Assembly: GCA_019117185.1 (NCBI GenBank) | Contig: DXAF01000057.1 | Coordinates: 1 to 57,749, forward strand | DNA length: 57,749 bases | Source of the DNA: Candidatus Limosilactobacillus intestinipullorum | GTDB lineage: Bacteria; Bacillota; Bacilli; Lactobacillales; Lactobacillaceae | Reading direction: 5' to 3' | In this document: piece after piece, positions 7,233 to 16,837 of the stretch | Position numbering within the stretch: position 1 is the first letter of the stretch | Layout of the letters: each line of letters opens with the position of its first letter | Notes under the pieces: generated by a model | The model's input: the letters and a program-made list of their open reading frames with translations, nothing else | Told to the model about the DNA's origin: nothing | Database searches by the model: none | Position numbers and translations under genes: made by a program

Positions 7233-8750
7233 CTAATCAACTTCCACCAGGCCCTTGAATAAGCCGTAAACGAAGTCACTGGCGTTAAACTTCTCCAGGT
7301 CATCCACCTTTTCGCCTAAGCCAACGTACTTAACCGGGAGGTGGAGTTCGTTTCTGATTGCTAAAACGATCCCCCCACGTGCCGTACCATCCAGCTTGGT
7401 CAGTACAATTCCGGTAACATCAGTACTTTGCTTAAACAGTTTAGCCTGGTTCAAAGCATTTTGTCCAGTCGTGGCATCCAAAACCAGCAGGACTTCGTGC
7501 GGGGCATCCGGGATTTCCCGGGTTAGGATCCGCTTCATCTTGGCCAACTCGTTCATCAGGTTAACCTTGTTTTGCAACCGGCCTGCGGTATCAACGAAGA
7601 GGACGTCATAATCGTCCTTTTTCGCCTTTTGGACCGCATCAAAGACGACTGCCGCGGGATCACCATTTTCTGGCCCCGTAACAATGTCAACGCCGTCCCG
7701 CTGGGCCCAAACTTCCAACTGGTCGGTCGCTCCGGCCCGGAACGTGTCGGCCGCCGCCAGCAGGACCCGCTTGCCCTGCCGCTTGAAGCGTGCTGCCATC
7801 TTACCAATGGTGGTTGTCTTGCCGGCCCCGTTAACCCCCACAAACATGATTACCGTGGGACCTTCCTTGGCCATCTGGAGGTCAGGATGCTCATCCTTAC
7901 CCGCGGCCTCGTAAATATCAACCATCTTTTCGATAATAACGTTAGAAACGTCCTGCTTACTCTTAGCGTTTTCCAGCTTAACTTCTTCCCGAAGGCTGTC
8001 GCTGAGTTTCATCGCCATGTCATAACCAACATCCGATTCAATCAGCATGTCTTCCAGGTCATCAAAGAAATCTTCATCGACGTGCCGGAAGTTAGCCAAG
8101 AAACGGTTTAACCGGGCACCAAACCCGGTCCGGGACTTGGCAAGTCCACGATCGTACTTCTCTTCAGTCTGCGCACTCGTTTCCGTAGCAGCGGGCTGGT
8201 CAGAATCGGCGGCAGTTGGGTTCTCTTCAGCTGTCGACGATGGTTCTTCTTCCGCCCTTGCTTCGTCACTTGCTGACTGTGGTTCTTCTTGAGCAGTTGT
8301 TTCTTCGGCGGCCTTTTCGGCTGACGTTGCCTCGCCAGCCGTCGACGATGGTTCTTCTTCAGTCCCCGTCATTTCTGCTGCCGTCGATTCGGTGCTGGTG
8401 GTTACGCTCGTGGCCGCCTGGTTCGGTGCCGTGCTTAGTGAGGTTGATACACTCGTGGTCGTGCTAACCGACGCCGCCAGACTAGTACTGGTTACTGCCG
8501 TCAAGCTGGCAGTTACCGAAGTAGCAACCGATTGTGGCTGATTTACCACTTCGCTGGTCAACTGGCTGGTCGATTGTGACGTACTTGTACTTGTTGAAAC
8601 CGTAACTGATGTCGACTGCGATTCCGTCGTTGACGACAGTGAAGCAGTTGACAGTGATTCCGTCGTTGTCGACGCTTGTGATGCCGGTGACTGTGATTCT
8701 TCACTGGCCCGCTTTTTCTTGTGCCGGCGGAAAATATCGAATAGTCCCAT
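7233..8750 (-). CDS. ftsY: SRP receptor FtsY with a long Ser/Thr-rich N terminus
   Basis: FtsY is the membrane-associated receptor that docks Ffh and hands ribosomes to the translocon. The NG domain occupies about 205-505, with GVNGAGKTTT at 305-314, VDTAGR near 387 and TKLDGTARGG. Upstream of it, residues 16-125 consist almost only of Ser, Thr, Ala and Val, and 126-200 form an acidic Glu-rich segment, after a basic start (MGLFDIFRRHKKKR). Acidic A domains are common in FtsY, but such a Ser/Thr stretch is unusual. The gene lies 3 bases after smc. Confidence 0.96.
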   Translation of the reverse strand: MGLFDIFRRHKKKRASEESQSPASQASTTTESLSTASLSSTTESQSTSVTVSTSTSTSQSTSQLTSEVVNQPQSVATSVTASLTAVTSTSLAASVSTTTSVSTSLSTAPNQAATSVTTSTESTAAEMTGTEEEPSSTAGEATSAEKAAEETTAQEEPQSASDEARAEEEPSSTAEENPTAADSDQPAATETSAQTEEKYDRGLAKSRTGFGARLNRFLANFRHVDEDFFDDLEDMLIESDVGYDMAMKLSDSLREEVKLENAKSKQDVSNVIIEKMVDIYEAAGKDEHPDLQMAKEGPTVIMFVGVNGAGKTTTIGKMAARFKRQGKRVLLAAADTFRAGATDQLEVWAQRDGVDIVTGPENGDPAAVVFDAVQKAKKDDYDVLFVDTAGRLQNKVNLMNELAKMKRILTREIPDAPHEVLLVLDATTGQNALNQAKLFKQSTDVTGIVLTKLDGTARGGIVLAIRNELHLPVKYVGLGEKVDDLEKFNASDFVYGLFKGLVEVD

Positions 8751-8752
8751 GA

Positions 8753-11700
8753 TTATTCCTCCTCTTTGTTACTTTCATCCAGGGTGTCAACCACGTCAAC
8801 AGAAACCATCTTGGAAACACCGGATTCCTGCATGGTAACCCCATAAAGAACGTTGGCCCCCATCATCGTCCCCTTCCGGTGGGTGATAACGATGAATTGA
8901 GGCCCCGACTTACCGAAGCGGCGCAGGTAGTTAGCAAATCGTTGGACGTTCACATCATCTAACGCCGCTTCCGGCTCATCGAGAATTGCAAACGGTACTG
9001 GACGGACCTCCAAAACCGCAAATAACAGGGTAATGGCGGTCAGTGCCCGTTCCCCACCTGACAACAGGTTCAGGTGCTGGGTCTTCTTGCCCGGTGGCTG
9101 GGCGATAATATCGACCCCCGTCGTCAATAAGTGCTGGGGATCAGTCAACTCCAGCTTGGCCCGGCCACCAGAGAAGATCTGCCGGAAAGTCTCATTAAAG
9201 GCCGCCGAAACCTTATTAAAGGTGGTCAAGAAGCGGTGCTTGACGGCATCATCCATCTCGGCCATCGTCTGCTGGAGCTGGTCACGGGAGGCTAGCAGGT
9301 CATCTTGTTGACCCTTCAAGAAGTCATAACGTTCCTTCACCCGGTCGTATTCGGCAATTGCACTGACGTTAACCGTCCCTAGCTCGTCGATCCCCCGCTG
9401 TAACAGCTTCAACCGGGTAGCAAGGTCCTGATCACTAATCTGCTGGTCAGCCTTTGGGCGGGCCTCATCGATCGTCATTGAGTAGTGCTCATTCAACCGG
9501 TTGAGCAACTGGTCGAGCTGCCCTTCACACCAGATTTGCTGGCCGTTAAGGTCACTAGCATTGTCCTTAGCCGCCCGCTGCAAACTCTGCAACCGTTCCT
9601 GCTGTTCTTCGGCATCCCCCAAATGCTCTTCGGCCGTTTCTAGGGCCGCACTAAAGTGGCTCAACCGCTTTTGCTGGTTTGCTAGTTCGCGCTTAGCCTG
9701 TGCCAGTGCCGTGGCGGTACTCTCTTCATCACTATTTTGCACCCGCAAGCTTTCCATCAGCTGGTCACGCTGCCGGGTGAGGTCTGCACCCTGGGCCGTT
9801 AAGGAATCCTGCCGTGCGCTTAGTCGCTGTTCTTGTTGCTGGTACTGCTGACTGCGTTCCTCGGCAACCGCCAGCCACTGGTGGAGCTGGTGAACCTGTT
9901 CGTTTTGGCTGTTTGCATTAGTCCGTAGCTCGGCAATTTGCTTGTTGACGGCCGCCGTTTCTTCCTTCACCTGGACCAGTTGCTGGTCGGTCTTGGTTTG
10001 GGCCGCTTGGTTTTTCGCCACCTGTTCTTGGTAGGACTGGTGCTGGTCACTTTGTTGGTCGCTTTGGTACTGGAGTGAGCTAATTTGCCGGTCCAATTCC
10101 TTAAGCTGGTCCTGCAACCGTTGGGTGGCAGACTGGGCCGCTTGGCGTTGCTGCTCTAAGTCGTGCCCCTTGGCCTGAAGGTCCGCCTGCTTAGCCTGGC
10201 CCCGTTCCTGAGACTGCTGTAATTTTGCTACATTAGCTTCCAGTGACTGGGCCGTGGTCTGCTGGCGTTGCAAGAGGGTCGCTAATTCCTTCCCCGTCTG
10301 CTTTTGGCTTAAGACACCGTGTTGCTGGTGACGGTTAGCCCCCCCAGTCATTGCCCCACTAGCATTAATCAACTGGCCATCCAGGGTTACGACCCGCACC
10401 TGGTGACGACCCGCACGGGCAATTGCCGTCGCGTGGTCGAGATTATCAGCAACCACGGTGGTGGCCAAAAGGTGGTCAACAATTAACTGGTACTTTTCTT
10501 GGTAGTCAATTAAGTCACTGGCGCGGCCCACATACCCGGGGAGCGTGCTCAGTGACGACCTAATCGTCAGTGGGCGCCGCTGGCGGAGGGTGTCCAGTGG
10601 CAAAATCGTCACCCGACCACCCCGGTTTTTAACCAGGTAGTTAATAATCGTCTTCCCCGTTGCCTGCCGGTCAACAACTAGTTGCTGCAGCTGGCCACCG
10701 AGGACGGTTTCCAGCGCCGTGGTTAGTTGGGCCGGAACCTCAATCAGTTCACTAACCGCCCCGGCTAATCCTGGAAACTGGTCCCGAACCTTTAAGACGT
10801 TTTGCACGCCCCGGTAGTAGCCGGTATAGGTCTCTTCCATTGCTTGGAAGGCCTTGATCCGTGACTCAGTTGAGTGGGCATCCCCAAGGGCCTGGTACCA
10901 CTGACGCTGGGTCTGCTGGTAACGCTGGGCAACGTCTGCCAACTGTTGGTTAACCGTTGCCAGCGCTTGTTGCTGGTCGTGGATCGCACTTTGCAGCTGG
11001 TTAAGCGTTGCCTGTTGGCTAGTCAGCTGGTCGTGAACGCCCGCCCGCTTCTCCAGGCGAGCGGAGAGGTCCGCACTGCTCTGCTTTTGCTGGCTCAAAC
11101 TCTGCTGGTGGTTTTGTTGCAAGAAGGTTGCTTGGTTGTGCAAAGTGGTCTGCTGCTGGAGGAGGTCAATCTGCTGGTTTTGCAGTTCGCCGAGTTGCTT
11201 TTGCAATTGTTGCAGACGCTCGCCAGCCGTCAGTTGCTGGGCCGCTTTTAAAGCCGCCTGCCGCTGCTCAATTGCTGCCTGGTGCTTCTTCATCGTCGCC
11301 GTCAGCACAGCCAAATCGTGTTTAACATTGTCAACCGCGGTCGCATTGGCGGCTAGTTGGTCCTTCAAATTGGCCAGCTCATGTTGCTGTTGCTGGTGCT
11401 TAACATCCGAGACCGAGCGGCGGTTACGGTAGTCAGCAATCAACTGGGTTTGGTGCAGGATTGCCTGCTGGGCCGCGTCCTTTTTCTTTAACAGGTTTGC
11501 CCGGGTACTCTTGAGCTGGGCTAATTTCTCTTCTGCCGCCCCGGTCGCCTTTTGGTACTTGGCCGCCAACTGTTGAGCCTGCTGCAACGCCGTCCGGAGC
11601 TTCGTCAACTGGTCGTGTTGGCGGTCATAGCTACGGACAATCCTGGTCTGGTCTAAGCGGTCAAACTGATCCTTTTGCTCCAAGTAGTCCTTCGCCAGGG

Positions 11701-12328
11701 CGCTCTGGTCCGCCAGGGGTTCTAGCTGGCCAGCGAGTTCATGGATGATATCGCTGACCCGGTTGAGGTTATCCATCGTGGTTGCCAGGCGCCGTTGGGC
11801 CGTCGCCTTATTCTTCTGGTACTTAGCCACCCCGGCAACGGCCTCAATAATCCCCCGCCGGTCTTCGGGCTTACCGTTAAAAATCGCGGCAATCCGTCCC
11901 TGGGAGATAATGGAAAAGGACTCCCGGCCAAGCCCGGAGTCGATAAAGAGGTCCACAATGTCTTTGAGCCGGACCTTTTGACCATTAATTAAGTATTCAC
12001 TTTCCCCGTTGCGGAAAAGTTTCCGGCAAACGGTCAATTCAGTAAATTCACTTGCTAGGTAGTGGTCGCTATTGTCAAAGGTAATTGACACCAGCGCCCG
12101 GTTTAACGGCGCCCGACTCGCGGAACCATTAAAAATGACGTCAGCCATCTTATCGCCACGTAACTGGCGGGCGGACTGCTCCCCCATTACCCAGCGGATG
12201 GCTTCAATGATGTTGCTCTTACCACTACCATTAGGGCCGACAATCCCGGTCATCCCTTCTTCAAACTTAATCGTGGTTTTGTGGGCAAAGGATTTAAAAC
12301 CATCAATTGTTAATGACAATAATCGCAT
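8753..12328 (-). CDS. smc: Chromosome segregation ATPase SMC
   Basis: SMC dimers with ScpA and ScpB extrude DNA loops and organise the origin. The 1191-residue protein has Walker A GPNGSGKS at 31-38, two long coiled coils very rich in Gln, a hinge at roughly 500-650 (GAVSELIEVPAQLTTALETV), and the C-terminal signature LLSGGERALTA with Walker B FAILDEPEAALDD. Full length and intact. It is 24 bases after rnc, a conserved pairing. Confidence 0.98.
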   Translation of the reverse strand: MRLLSLTIDGFKSFAHKTTIKFEEGMTGIVGPNGSGKSNIIEAIRWVMGEQSARQLRGDKMADVIFNGSASRAPLNRALVSITFDNSDHYLASEFTELTVCRKLFRNGESEYLINGQKVRLKDIVDLFIDSGLGRESFSIISQGRIAAIFNGKPEDRRGIIEAVAGVAKYQKNKATAQRRLATTMDNLNRVSDIIHELAGQLEPLADQSALAKDYLEQKDQFDRLDQTRIVRSYDRQHDQLTKLRTALQQAQQLAAKYQKATGAAEEKLAQLKSTRANLLKKKDAAQQAILHQTQLIADYRNRRSVSDVKHQQQQHELANLKDQLAANATAVDNVKHDLAVLTATMKKHQAAIEQRQAALKAAQQLTAGERLQQLQKQLGELQNQQIDLLQQQTTLHNQATFLQQNHQQSLSQQKQSSADLSARLEKRAGVHDQLTSQQATLNQLQSAIHDQQQALATVNQQLADVAQRYQQTQRQWYQALGDAHSTESRIKAFQAMEETYTGYYRGVQNVLKVRDQFPGLAGAVSELIEVPAQLTTALETVLGGQLQQLVVDRQATGKTIINYLVKNRGGRVTILPLDTLRQRRPLTIRSSLSTLPGYVGRASDLIDYQEKYQLIVDHLLATTVVADNLDHATAIARAGRHQVRVVTLDGQLINASGAMTGGANRHQQHGVLSQKQTGKELATLLQRQQTTAQSLEANVAKLQQSQERGQAKQADLQAKGHDLEQQRQAAQSATQRLQDQLKELDRQISSLQYQSDQQSDQHQSYQEQVAKNQAAQTKTDQQLVQVKEETAAVNKQIAELRTNANSQNEQVHQLHQWLAVAEERSQQYQQQEQRLSARQDSLTAQGADLTRQRDQLMESLRVQNSDEESTATALAQAKRELANQQKRLSHFSAALETAEEHLGDAEEQQERLQSLQRAAKDNASDLNGQQIWCEGQLDQLLNRLNEHYSMTIDEARPKADQQISDQDLATRLKLLQRGIDELGTVNVSAIAEYDRVKERYDFLKGQQDDLLASRDQLQQTMAEMDDAVKHRFLTTFNKVSAAFNETFRQIFSGGRAKLELTDPQHLLTTGVDIIAQPPGKKTQHLNLLSGGERALTAITLLFAVLEVRPVPFAILDEPEAALDDVNVQRFANYLRRFGKSGPQFIVITHRKGTMMGANVLYGVTMQESGVSKMVSVDVVDTLDESNKEEE

Positions 12329-12352
12329 TCTAATCTTCTCTCACGTTATTTA

Positions 12353-13051
12353 TTAGTTGTGGGCGCGCAGCTTATTTAACGCACTCTGGGCAGCCTGCAT
12401 CTCCGCCTGCTTCTTTGATGAACCCTGGCCATCAGCAATTACCTGGCCATCCGCCGAGACGTTAACATGGAATTCGGGAGCATTCTCCGTCCCGGTTTCA
12501 TCAAGCAGGTGGTATTCAATCAGGACATCCCCATCCCGTTGGAGAAATTCCTGGAGGCTGGTCTTGGCATCAACCGCGTGGTCGAACCACCCCATGTCCA
12601 GCTTCGGAAAGATTACCCGGCGGACAAACTTCTCCACTGCCGGGCGTCCCTGATCCAGGTAGAGGGCCCCCACAAAGGATTCAAAGATATCACACAACAG
12701 GCCAGGCCGCTGACGGGCACCAGCGAGTTCTTCCCCGTGACCCAGGCGGATGTACTGGTCAAAGTGACACTCCTTAGCAAACTTAGAAAAGCTGTCCTCA
12801 CAGACCATTGCGGCCCGGAGCCGGGTTAACTTCCCCTGGGGTAATTCGGGATACCGCTTATAGATGTATTCGGAAACGATCAGTTCCAACACGGCATCGC
12901 CAAGAAATTCGATCCGTTCATAAAATTTCAGGTTCTGCTCCGGGTGCTCGTTGACGTATGAAGCCTGGGTAAAGGCTTCTGCTAATAGGCTCGGATCAGT
13001 AAAGTGAATATCAAATTCCTTGGCCAAGTAGTCTTGTAGTTCATCGATCAT
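12353..13051 (-). CDS. rnc: Ribonuclease III
   Basis: RNase III cleaves double-stranded RNA in rRNA processing and antisense control. The 232-residue protein carries the catalytic signature ERIEFLGDAVLEL at 45-57, the second acidic cluster (CDIFESFVGALYLD) and a C-terminal dsRNA-binding domain from about 160 (FHVNVSADGQVIADGQGSSKKQAE). It heads the rnc-smc-ftsY-ylxM-ffh run. It would be the obvious processing enzyme for the long palindromic RNAs in this window; that link is inference. Confidence 0.98.
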   Translation of the reverse strand: MIDELQDYLAKEFDIHFTDPSLLAEAFTQASYVNEHPEQNLKFYERIEFLGDAVLELIVSEYIYKRYPELPQGKLTRLRAAMVCEDSFSKFAKECHFDQYIRLGHGEELAGARQRPGLLCDIFESFVGALYLDQGRPAVEKFVRRVIFPKLDMGWFDHAVDAKTSLQEFLQRDGDVLIEYHLLDETGTENAPEFHVNVSADGQVIADGQGSSKKQAEMQAAQSALNKLRAHN

Positions 13052-13095
13052 AGGTTAAAGTCCTTTCTGCTAGTAAAAAACATATATTCTTTCCT

Positions 13096-13124
13096 ATTAT
13101 ACTAAACTAAATCGCTTTGCACAG
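13096..13124 (-). promoter_or_regulatory. Candidate promoter of the rnc-smc-ftsY-ffh operon
   Basis: A perfect TATAAT at 13096-13101 lies about 45 bases before rnc. The -35 is poor (CTGTGC at 17 bases), so only the -10 is well supported. Confidence 0.45.
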
Positions 13125-13152
13125 GCTCTTTAGAAAAATTACAAAAAGATGG

Positions 13153-13367
13153 GAGTTCGTTTTTCGAAGAAAAGTCAGCCTGTGGGAGAACCCCGTCGAC
13201 GCGCAGTTAGCCTTTAGGAAGCACGAAGAGGCCTTTAGTGTTCGGATTTTCCGAACGCTAAAGGCCCTTCGTGTACTGCGCTGTAGCATTTTCTCTTTGT
13301 GGGGGACTTATGTCACAATCCCACTTTAATAGCGAGCAGCTGGAAAAATGTGTATTCCCAGCCGCAT
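13153..13367. repeat. Dispersed palindromic repeat, copy 2
   Basis: This is the counterpart of 5202-5430. The core hairpin at 13222-13273 pairs CACGAAGAGGCCTTTAGTG with CGCTAAAGGCCCTTCGTG around TTCGGA/TCCGAA with hardly a mismatch, flanked by an outer pair (GCGCAGTTAGC with TACTGCGCTGTAGC). GGGACTTATGTCACAATCCC forms a separate short stem near the right end, and GCTGGAAAAA/TTCCCAGC lies beyond it. It follows acpP on the minus strand. No open frame of interest. Confidence 0.75.
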
Positions 13368-13384
13368 TCTCATTTTTAAACTAG

Positions 13385-13639
13385 TTAGTTCGTGTGGGCA
13401 GCAATGTAGTCAACCACTTCACCAATGGTCGAGAGCTTTTCTGCCTCATCATCAGCAATTTCGGCATTAAACGTGTCCTCGAGTTCCAGGACAAATTCAA
13501 CAAAATCAATTGAATCTGCGTCTAAGTCGGTCTTTAAGTTCAAATCATCAGTCACCTTGGCCCGGTCAATATCGAAATGGTCGGCCACGATTTCTGAAAC
13601 CTTGTTAAAAATTTCTGTACGCTTATCATTTTCAGCCAT
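13385..13639 (-). CDS. acpP: Acyl carrier protein
   Basis: The 84-residue acidic protein has the phosphopantetheine attachment Ser at residue 43 in LDADSIDFVEFV. It carries acyl chains in fatty acid synthesis and can serve as acyl-ACP donor for PlsX. The ATG giving MAENDKRTEIF is chosen over one five codons earlier because GTGAGG-type spacing and family length fit better. It lies 37 bases after plsX. Confidence 0.95.
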   Translation of the reverse strand: MAENDKRTEIFNKVSEIVADHFDIDRAKVTDDLNLKTDLDADSIDFVEFVLELEDTFNAEIADDEAEKLSTIGEVVDYIAAHTN

Positions 13640-13676
13640 GGTAAATAACCTCACTTTATTAAATACGAACCTTATT

Positions 13677-14708
13677 TTATTCGTTTTTGTCGTCTTTGTC
13701 TACTGATGAAGCCTGGCCAAAAAATTCGACCGTCTTTTCAATAACCCCAGACGTCAGCATCGTGTGAATCTGGGCAATGGTGTTAGTAACCGCCGTGGCA
13801 TCGGATGAACCGTGGGTTTTAACTACTGGCGCCTTCAACCCGAGCAGGACTGCCCCCCCGTAAGTGGAAGTGCTCATCTGCTTACCAATTTGGTGGAAGA
13901 CCGGCTTTAGTAAGAGGTAACCCAGTTTAGCCCGCAGTCCCCCGTTAAGGATCCCGTGCTTAATCAAGGTTAACATCATCTTGGCAGTTCCCTCCGTCGC
14001 CTTTAGCGCCGCATTCGCGGTCCAGCCATCACTGACCACCACGTCGGCCTTCCCATACAGGAGGTCCCCAGATTCAATGTTACCGACAAAGTTCAGGTCG
14101 GCTTCATCGTTAAGGTCTTGCCAAACGGCCTTGTGAAGCTTATCACCCTTATCTTCTTCGGCCCCGTTGTTTAACAGCGCGATTCGGGGATTCTTAACCC
14201 CCAGAACGTTTTCGGCGTAGAACTTACCCAAAAAGCCGTACTGGACCAGGTTGTGTTCCTTACTCTCGGCGTTGGCCCCCGTGTCCAGGTAGACAAAACT
14301 ATGCCGTGCAGAACCTGGCTTGGTAATTGGCAAGACACTCGTCAGCCCTGGCCGGTCGATCCCCTTAATCCGGCCAACGATGAAGATCCCAGCAGCTAAA
14401 ACGGCCCCGGTATTCCCGGCAGAGAAGAAGGCCTCCGCCTCCCCATCCTTGACCGCCTTAGCTGCCCGGACAATGGACGAATCCTTTTTCTTACGAATTG
14501 CCCGGACCGGTTCTTCACCCATGGTGATTTCTTCCGTGGTAGCGACCATGGTAAGTCGTTCACTATTCTTGATCAGTGGCTTTACCTTCGCCGGGTCACC
14601 ATATAATTGAAATTCAAGGTCTGAGTACTGGTCGCGGGCTTGTTCAACCCCGGCAATGATTGCTTGGGGGGCGTTGTCGCCACCCATGGCATCTACCGCA
14701 ATTTTCAT
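13677..14708 (-). CDS. plsX: Phosphate acyltransferase PlsX
   Basis: PlsX converts acyl-ACP and phosphate to acyl-phosphate, the first step of phosphatidic acid synthesis via PlsY. The 343-residue protein begins MKIAVDAMGGDNAP, the family signature. It has FSAGNTGAVLAAG near 95, LDTGAN and SDGWTANAALKATEG. It is placed between recG and acpP, and fakA, which makes acyl-phosphate from exogenous fatty acid, is two genes upstream, so both supply routes to acyl-phosphate are together. Confidence 0.97.
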   Translation of the reverse strand: MKIAVDAMGGDNAPQAIIAGVEQARDQYSDLEFQLYGDPAKVKPLIKNSERLTMVATTEEITMGEEPVRAIRKKKDSSIVRAAKAVKDGEAEAFFSAGNTGAVLAAGIFIVGRIKGIDRPGLTSVLPITKPGSARHSFVYLDTGANAESKEHNLVQYGFLGKFYAENVLGVKNPRIALLNNGAEEDKGDKLHKAVWQDLNDEADLNFVGNIESGDLLYGKADVVVSDGWTANAALKATEGTAKMMLTLIKHGILNGGLRAKLGYLLLKPVFHQIGKQMSTSTYGGAVLLGLKAPVVKTHGSSDATAVTNTIAQIHTMLTSGVIEKTVEFFGQASSVDKDDKNE

Positions 14709-14722
14709 TTTTCCTTCACTCC

Positions 14723-16759
14723 TTAATCAAAGTGTGTTTCGAGCTGGTGACGGTGTAAGTACAACACCAGCGGTTGATTCTCATCTTGTTCATCCCAGTG
14801 GGGCGTCTTAAGTAGGTTGGCGGCGTCTTCACGGGCAACCTGGAGCATTTTCAAGTCGCCCACCGGGTCCCCAACCTTAAAGTCAGGGACCCCCGATTGT
14901 TTGTTTCCGAGGACGTCACCGGCCCCCCGGAGTTCCATGTCCTTTTGGGCCACCACGAAACCATCGTTAGTGGCCACCATTGTTTTCATCCGCTCCTTGC
15001 CCTCGTCCGTCTTGGGATCGGCAAGCAGTAAGCAATAACTTTGCCGGTCACCACGACCGACCCGGCCCCGTAGCTGGTGAAGCTGGGCAAGGCCAAAGCG
15101 GTCAGCATTGTAAATCATCATCACGGTGGCGGTGGGGTTATCAACTCCCACTTCCACCACGGTGGTCGATACCAGGACCTGGATTTGACCATCCTGGAAG
15201 CGGTGCATGACGTCGTCCTTTTCCTCCCCGCTCAGCCGGCCATGGAGGAGGCCCACCTGATAGCGGGGGCCAAAGTACTCTGCCAGCTCATTATAGAGGT
15301 CGGTGGCGTTTTGAACATCCAAGGCTTCCGACTCCTCAATCAATGGACTAACAACGTAGGCCTGGGCGCCCGCCGCCAATTGGTCATGCAAGAAATGAAG
15401 CGCCTGGTTCTGTTGGCTGACGGTCAGCCACCGGGTTTCAATTGGCTTGCGGCCCGCGGGCAATTCATCAATCACGGACACATCCATTTCACCATAGGCG
15501 GTAATGGCTAACGTCCGGGGGATCGGAGTAGCCGTCATTGCGAGGACGTCCGGCTGATCACCCTTTTCACGGAGTCGCTGCCGCTGGTTGACCCCAAAGC
15601 GGTGTTGCTCATCGGTAATGACCAATCCCAGGTTGGCATAATCAACGTCATCCTGGATCAGCGCGTGGGTACCAATGACCAGGTTAACATCGCCACTCTT
15701 GATCGCCTTACCAAGTTCACGGTGCTGTTTGGCCGTCAGTGACCCGGTTAACAGGCCCACGTGGACGTGGGTACCGGCAAAGACCTTGGCCAGCTTTTCC
15801 GCGTGCTGGGCTGCCAGAATTTCGGTCGGGGCCATCAGTGCAGCCTGGTAGCCCGCGGTAATTGTGGCGTAAATGGCGATTGCGGCAACGATCGTCTTAC
15901 CAGAGCCCACGTCCCCCTGGAGGAGGCGGTTCATCTGGTAGGGCTCCCGAAGATCCCGGCAGATTTCATTGACGACCCGTTTTTGGGCATCTGTCAGTTC
16001 AAAGCCGATCCCGGCAATGAACTCCTTTAGTTCGTCATTATGATATAAGATCCGGTTACCATCAGCGTGGCGGTTAGCCTGGCGGATTGCCTGGAGGCGG
16101 AGCTGGAATAAGAAGAATTCCTCATAGGCCGCCGTCCGTCGTGCCGCCTGGGCTACCGTGGCGTTCTTAGGAAAATGAAGGTCATGGATCATCGTCCGCC
16201 GGTCTAGCAACCGGTAATGGTCACGTAATGGTTTCGGCAGCAGGGTTGGGATTACGTTTTGGTAGTCATCAAAAGCCTGCTTAATCAGTCCCTTTAAGGT
16301 GGCTTGGCGGAGGTGCTTATTAACCGGGTAAATGGCGCCCGCCCCGGCCTTCGCTTGGTCACTAGCCGTTACCAGCTTGTTGGCCGTCACCTGTTGACGC
16401 TGGGCATCCCACTTCCCCATCACCGTTGCCGGCTGGTTCAGCTTGACCTTCTTTTCAAGGTAGGGCTGGTTAAAGAAGGTCACCAAGACCACTTGCTGGC
16501 CCACCTGGATTCGAAAGGCCAGCCGACTGCGCCGGTAGCCAAACCGGGTCAATAGGGGCTCCGACACCACAATCCCTTGGACGGTGACCTTCTGACGGTC
16601 CTTTACCGTTGCCAGGTCAACCGGGGTGACATCATCATAGCGGCTGGGGTAATACGTCAGCAGGTCTTCAACCGTGTCGATCCCCAGAGTCGCCAGGTCG
16701 GCGACCCGCTTGGGGCCGACCCCCTTAAGGTTACCGACCGCGTCCTGCAAGCTTTTCAC
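14723..16759 (-). CDS. recG: ATP-dependent DNA helicase RecG
   Basis: RecG remodels stalled forks and Holliday junctions. The 678-residue protein has the N-terminal wedge domain (GVGPKRVADLATLGI at the start, OB fold to about 150), Walker A GDVGSGKT at 282-289, DEQH at 383-386 and LRGRVGRGD near the end. The GTG at 16759 is chosen because GGGAGGG lies 6 bases before it; the frame is open 19 codons further but runs through a terminator. Confidence 0.97.
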   Translation of the reverse strand: MKSLQDAVGNLKGVGPKRVADLATLGIDTVEDLLTYYPSRYDDVTPVDLATVKDRQKVTVQGIVVSEPLLTRFGYRRSRLAFRIQVGQQVVLVTFFNQPYLEKKVKLNQPATVMGKWDAQRQQVTANKLVTASDQAKAGAGAIYPVNKHLRQATLKGLIKQAFDDYQNVIPTLLPKPLRDHYRLLDRRTMIHDLHFPKNATVAQAARRTAAYEEFFLFQLRLQAIRQANRHADGNRILYHNDELKEFIAGIGFELTDAQKRVVNEICRDLREPYQMNRLLQGDVGSGKTIVAAIAIYATITAGYQAALMAPTEILAAQHAEKLAKVFAGTHVHVGLLTGSLTAKQHRELGKAIKSGDVNLVIGTHALIQDDVDYANLGLVITDEQHRFGVNQRQRLREKGDQPDVLAMTATPIPRTLAITAYGEMDVSVIDELPAGRKPIETRWLTVSQQNQALHFLHDQLAAGAQAYVVSPLIEESEALDVQNATDLYNELAEYFGPRYQVGLLHGRLSGEEKDDVMHRFQDGQIQVLVSTTVVEVGVDNPTATVMMIYNADRFGLAQLHQLRGRVGRGDRQSYCLLLADPKTDEGKERMKTMVATNDGFVVAQKDMELRGAGDVLGNKQSGVPDFKVGDPVGDLKMLQVAREDAANLLKTPHWDEQDENQPLVLYLHRHQLETHFD

Positions 16760-16780
16760 GATTATCCCTCCCCTGTACAG

Positions 16781-16808
16781 AAAAAGGATGTGACCACTGC
16801 CGACATCC
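16781..16808 (-). terminator. Terminator after fakA
   Basis: GGATGT/ACATCC pair around an 11-base loop, followed by TTTTTC on the minus strand. It separates fakA from recG, which then needs read-through or its own promoter. Confidence 0.6.
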
Positions 16809-16837
16809 CTTCTCATGTTTATGTTAATTCACTAGTT

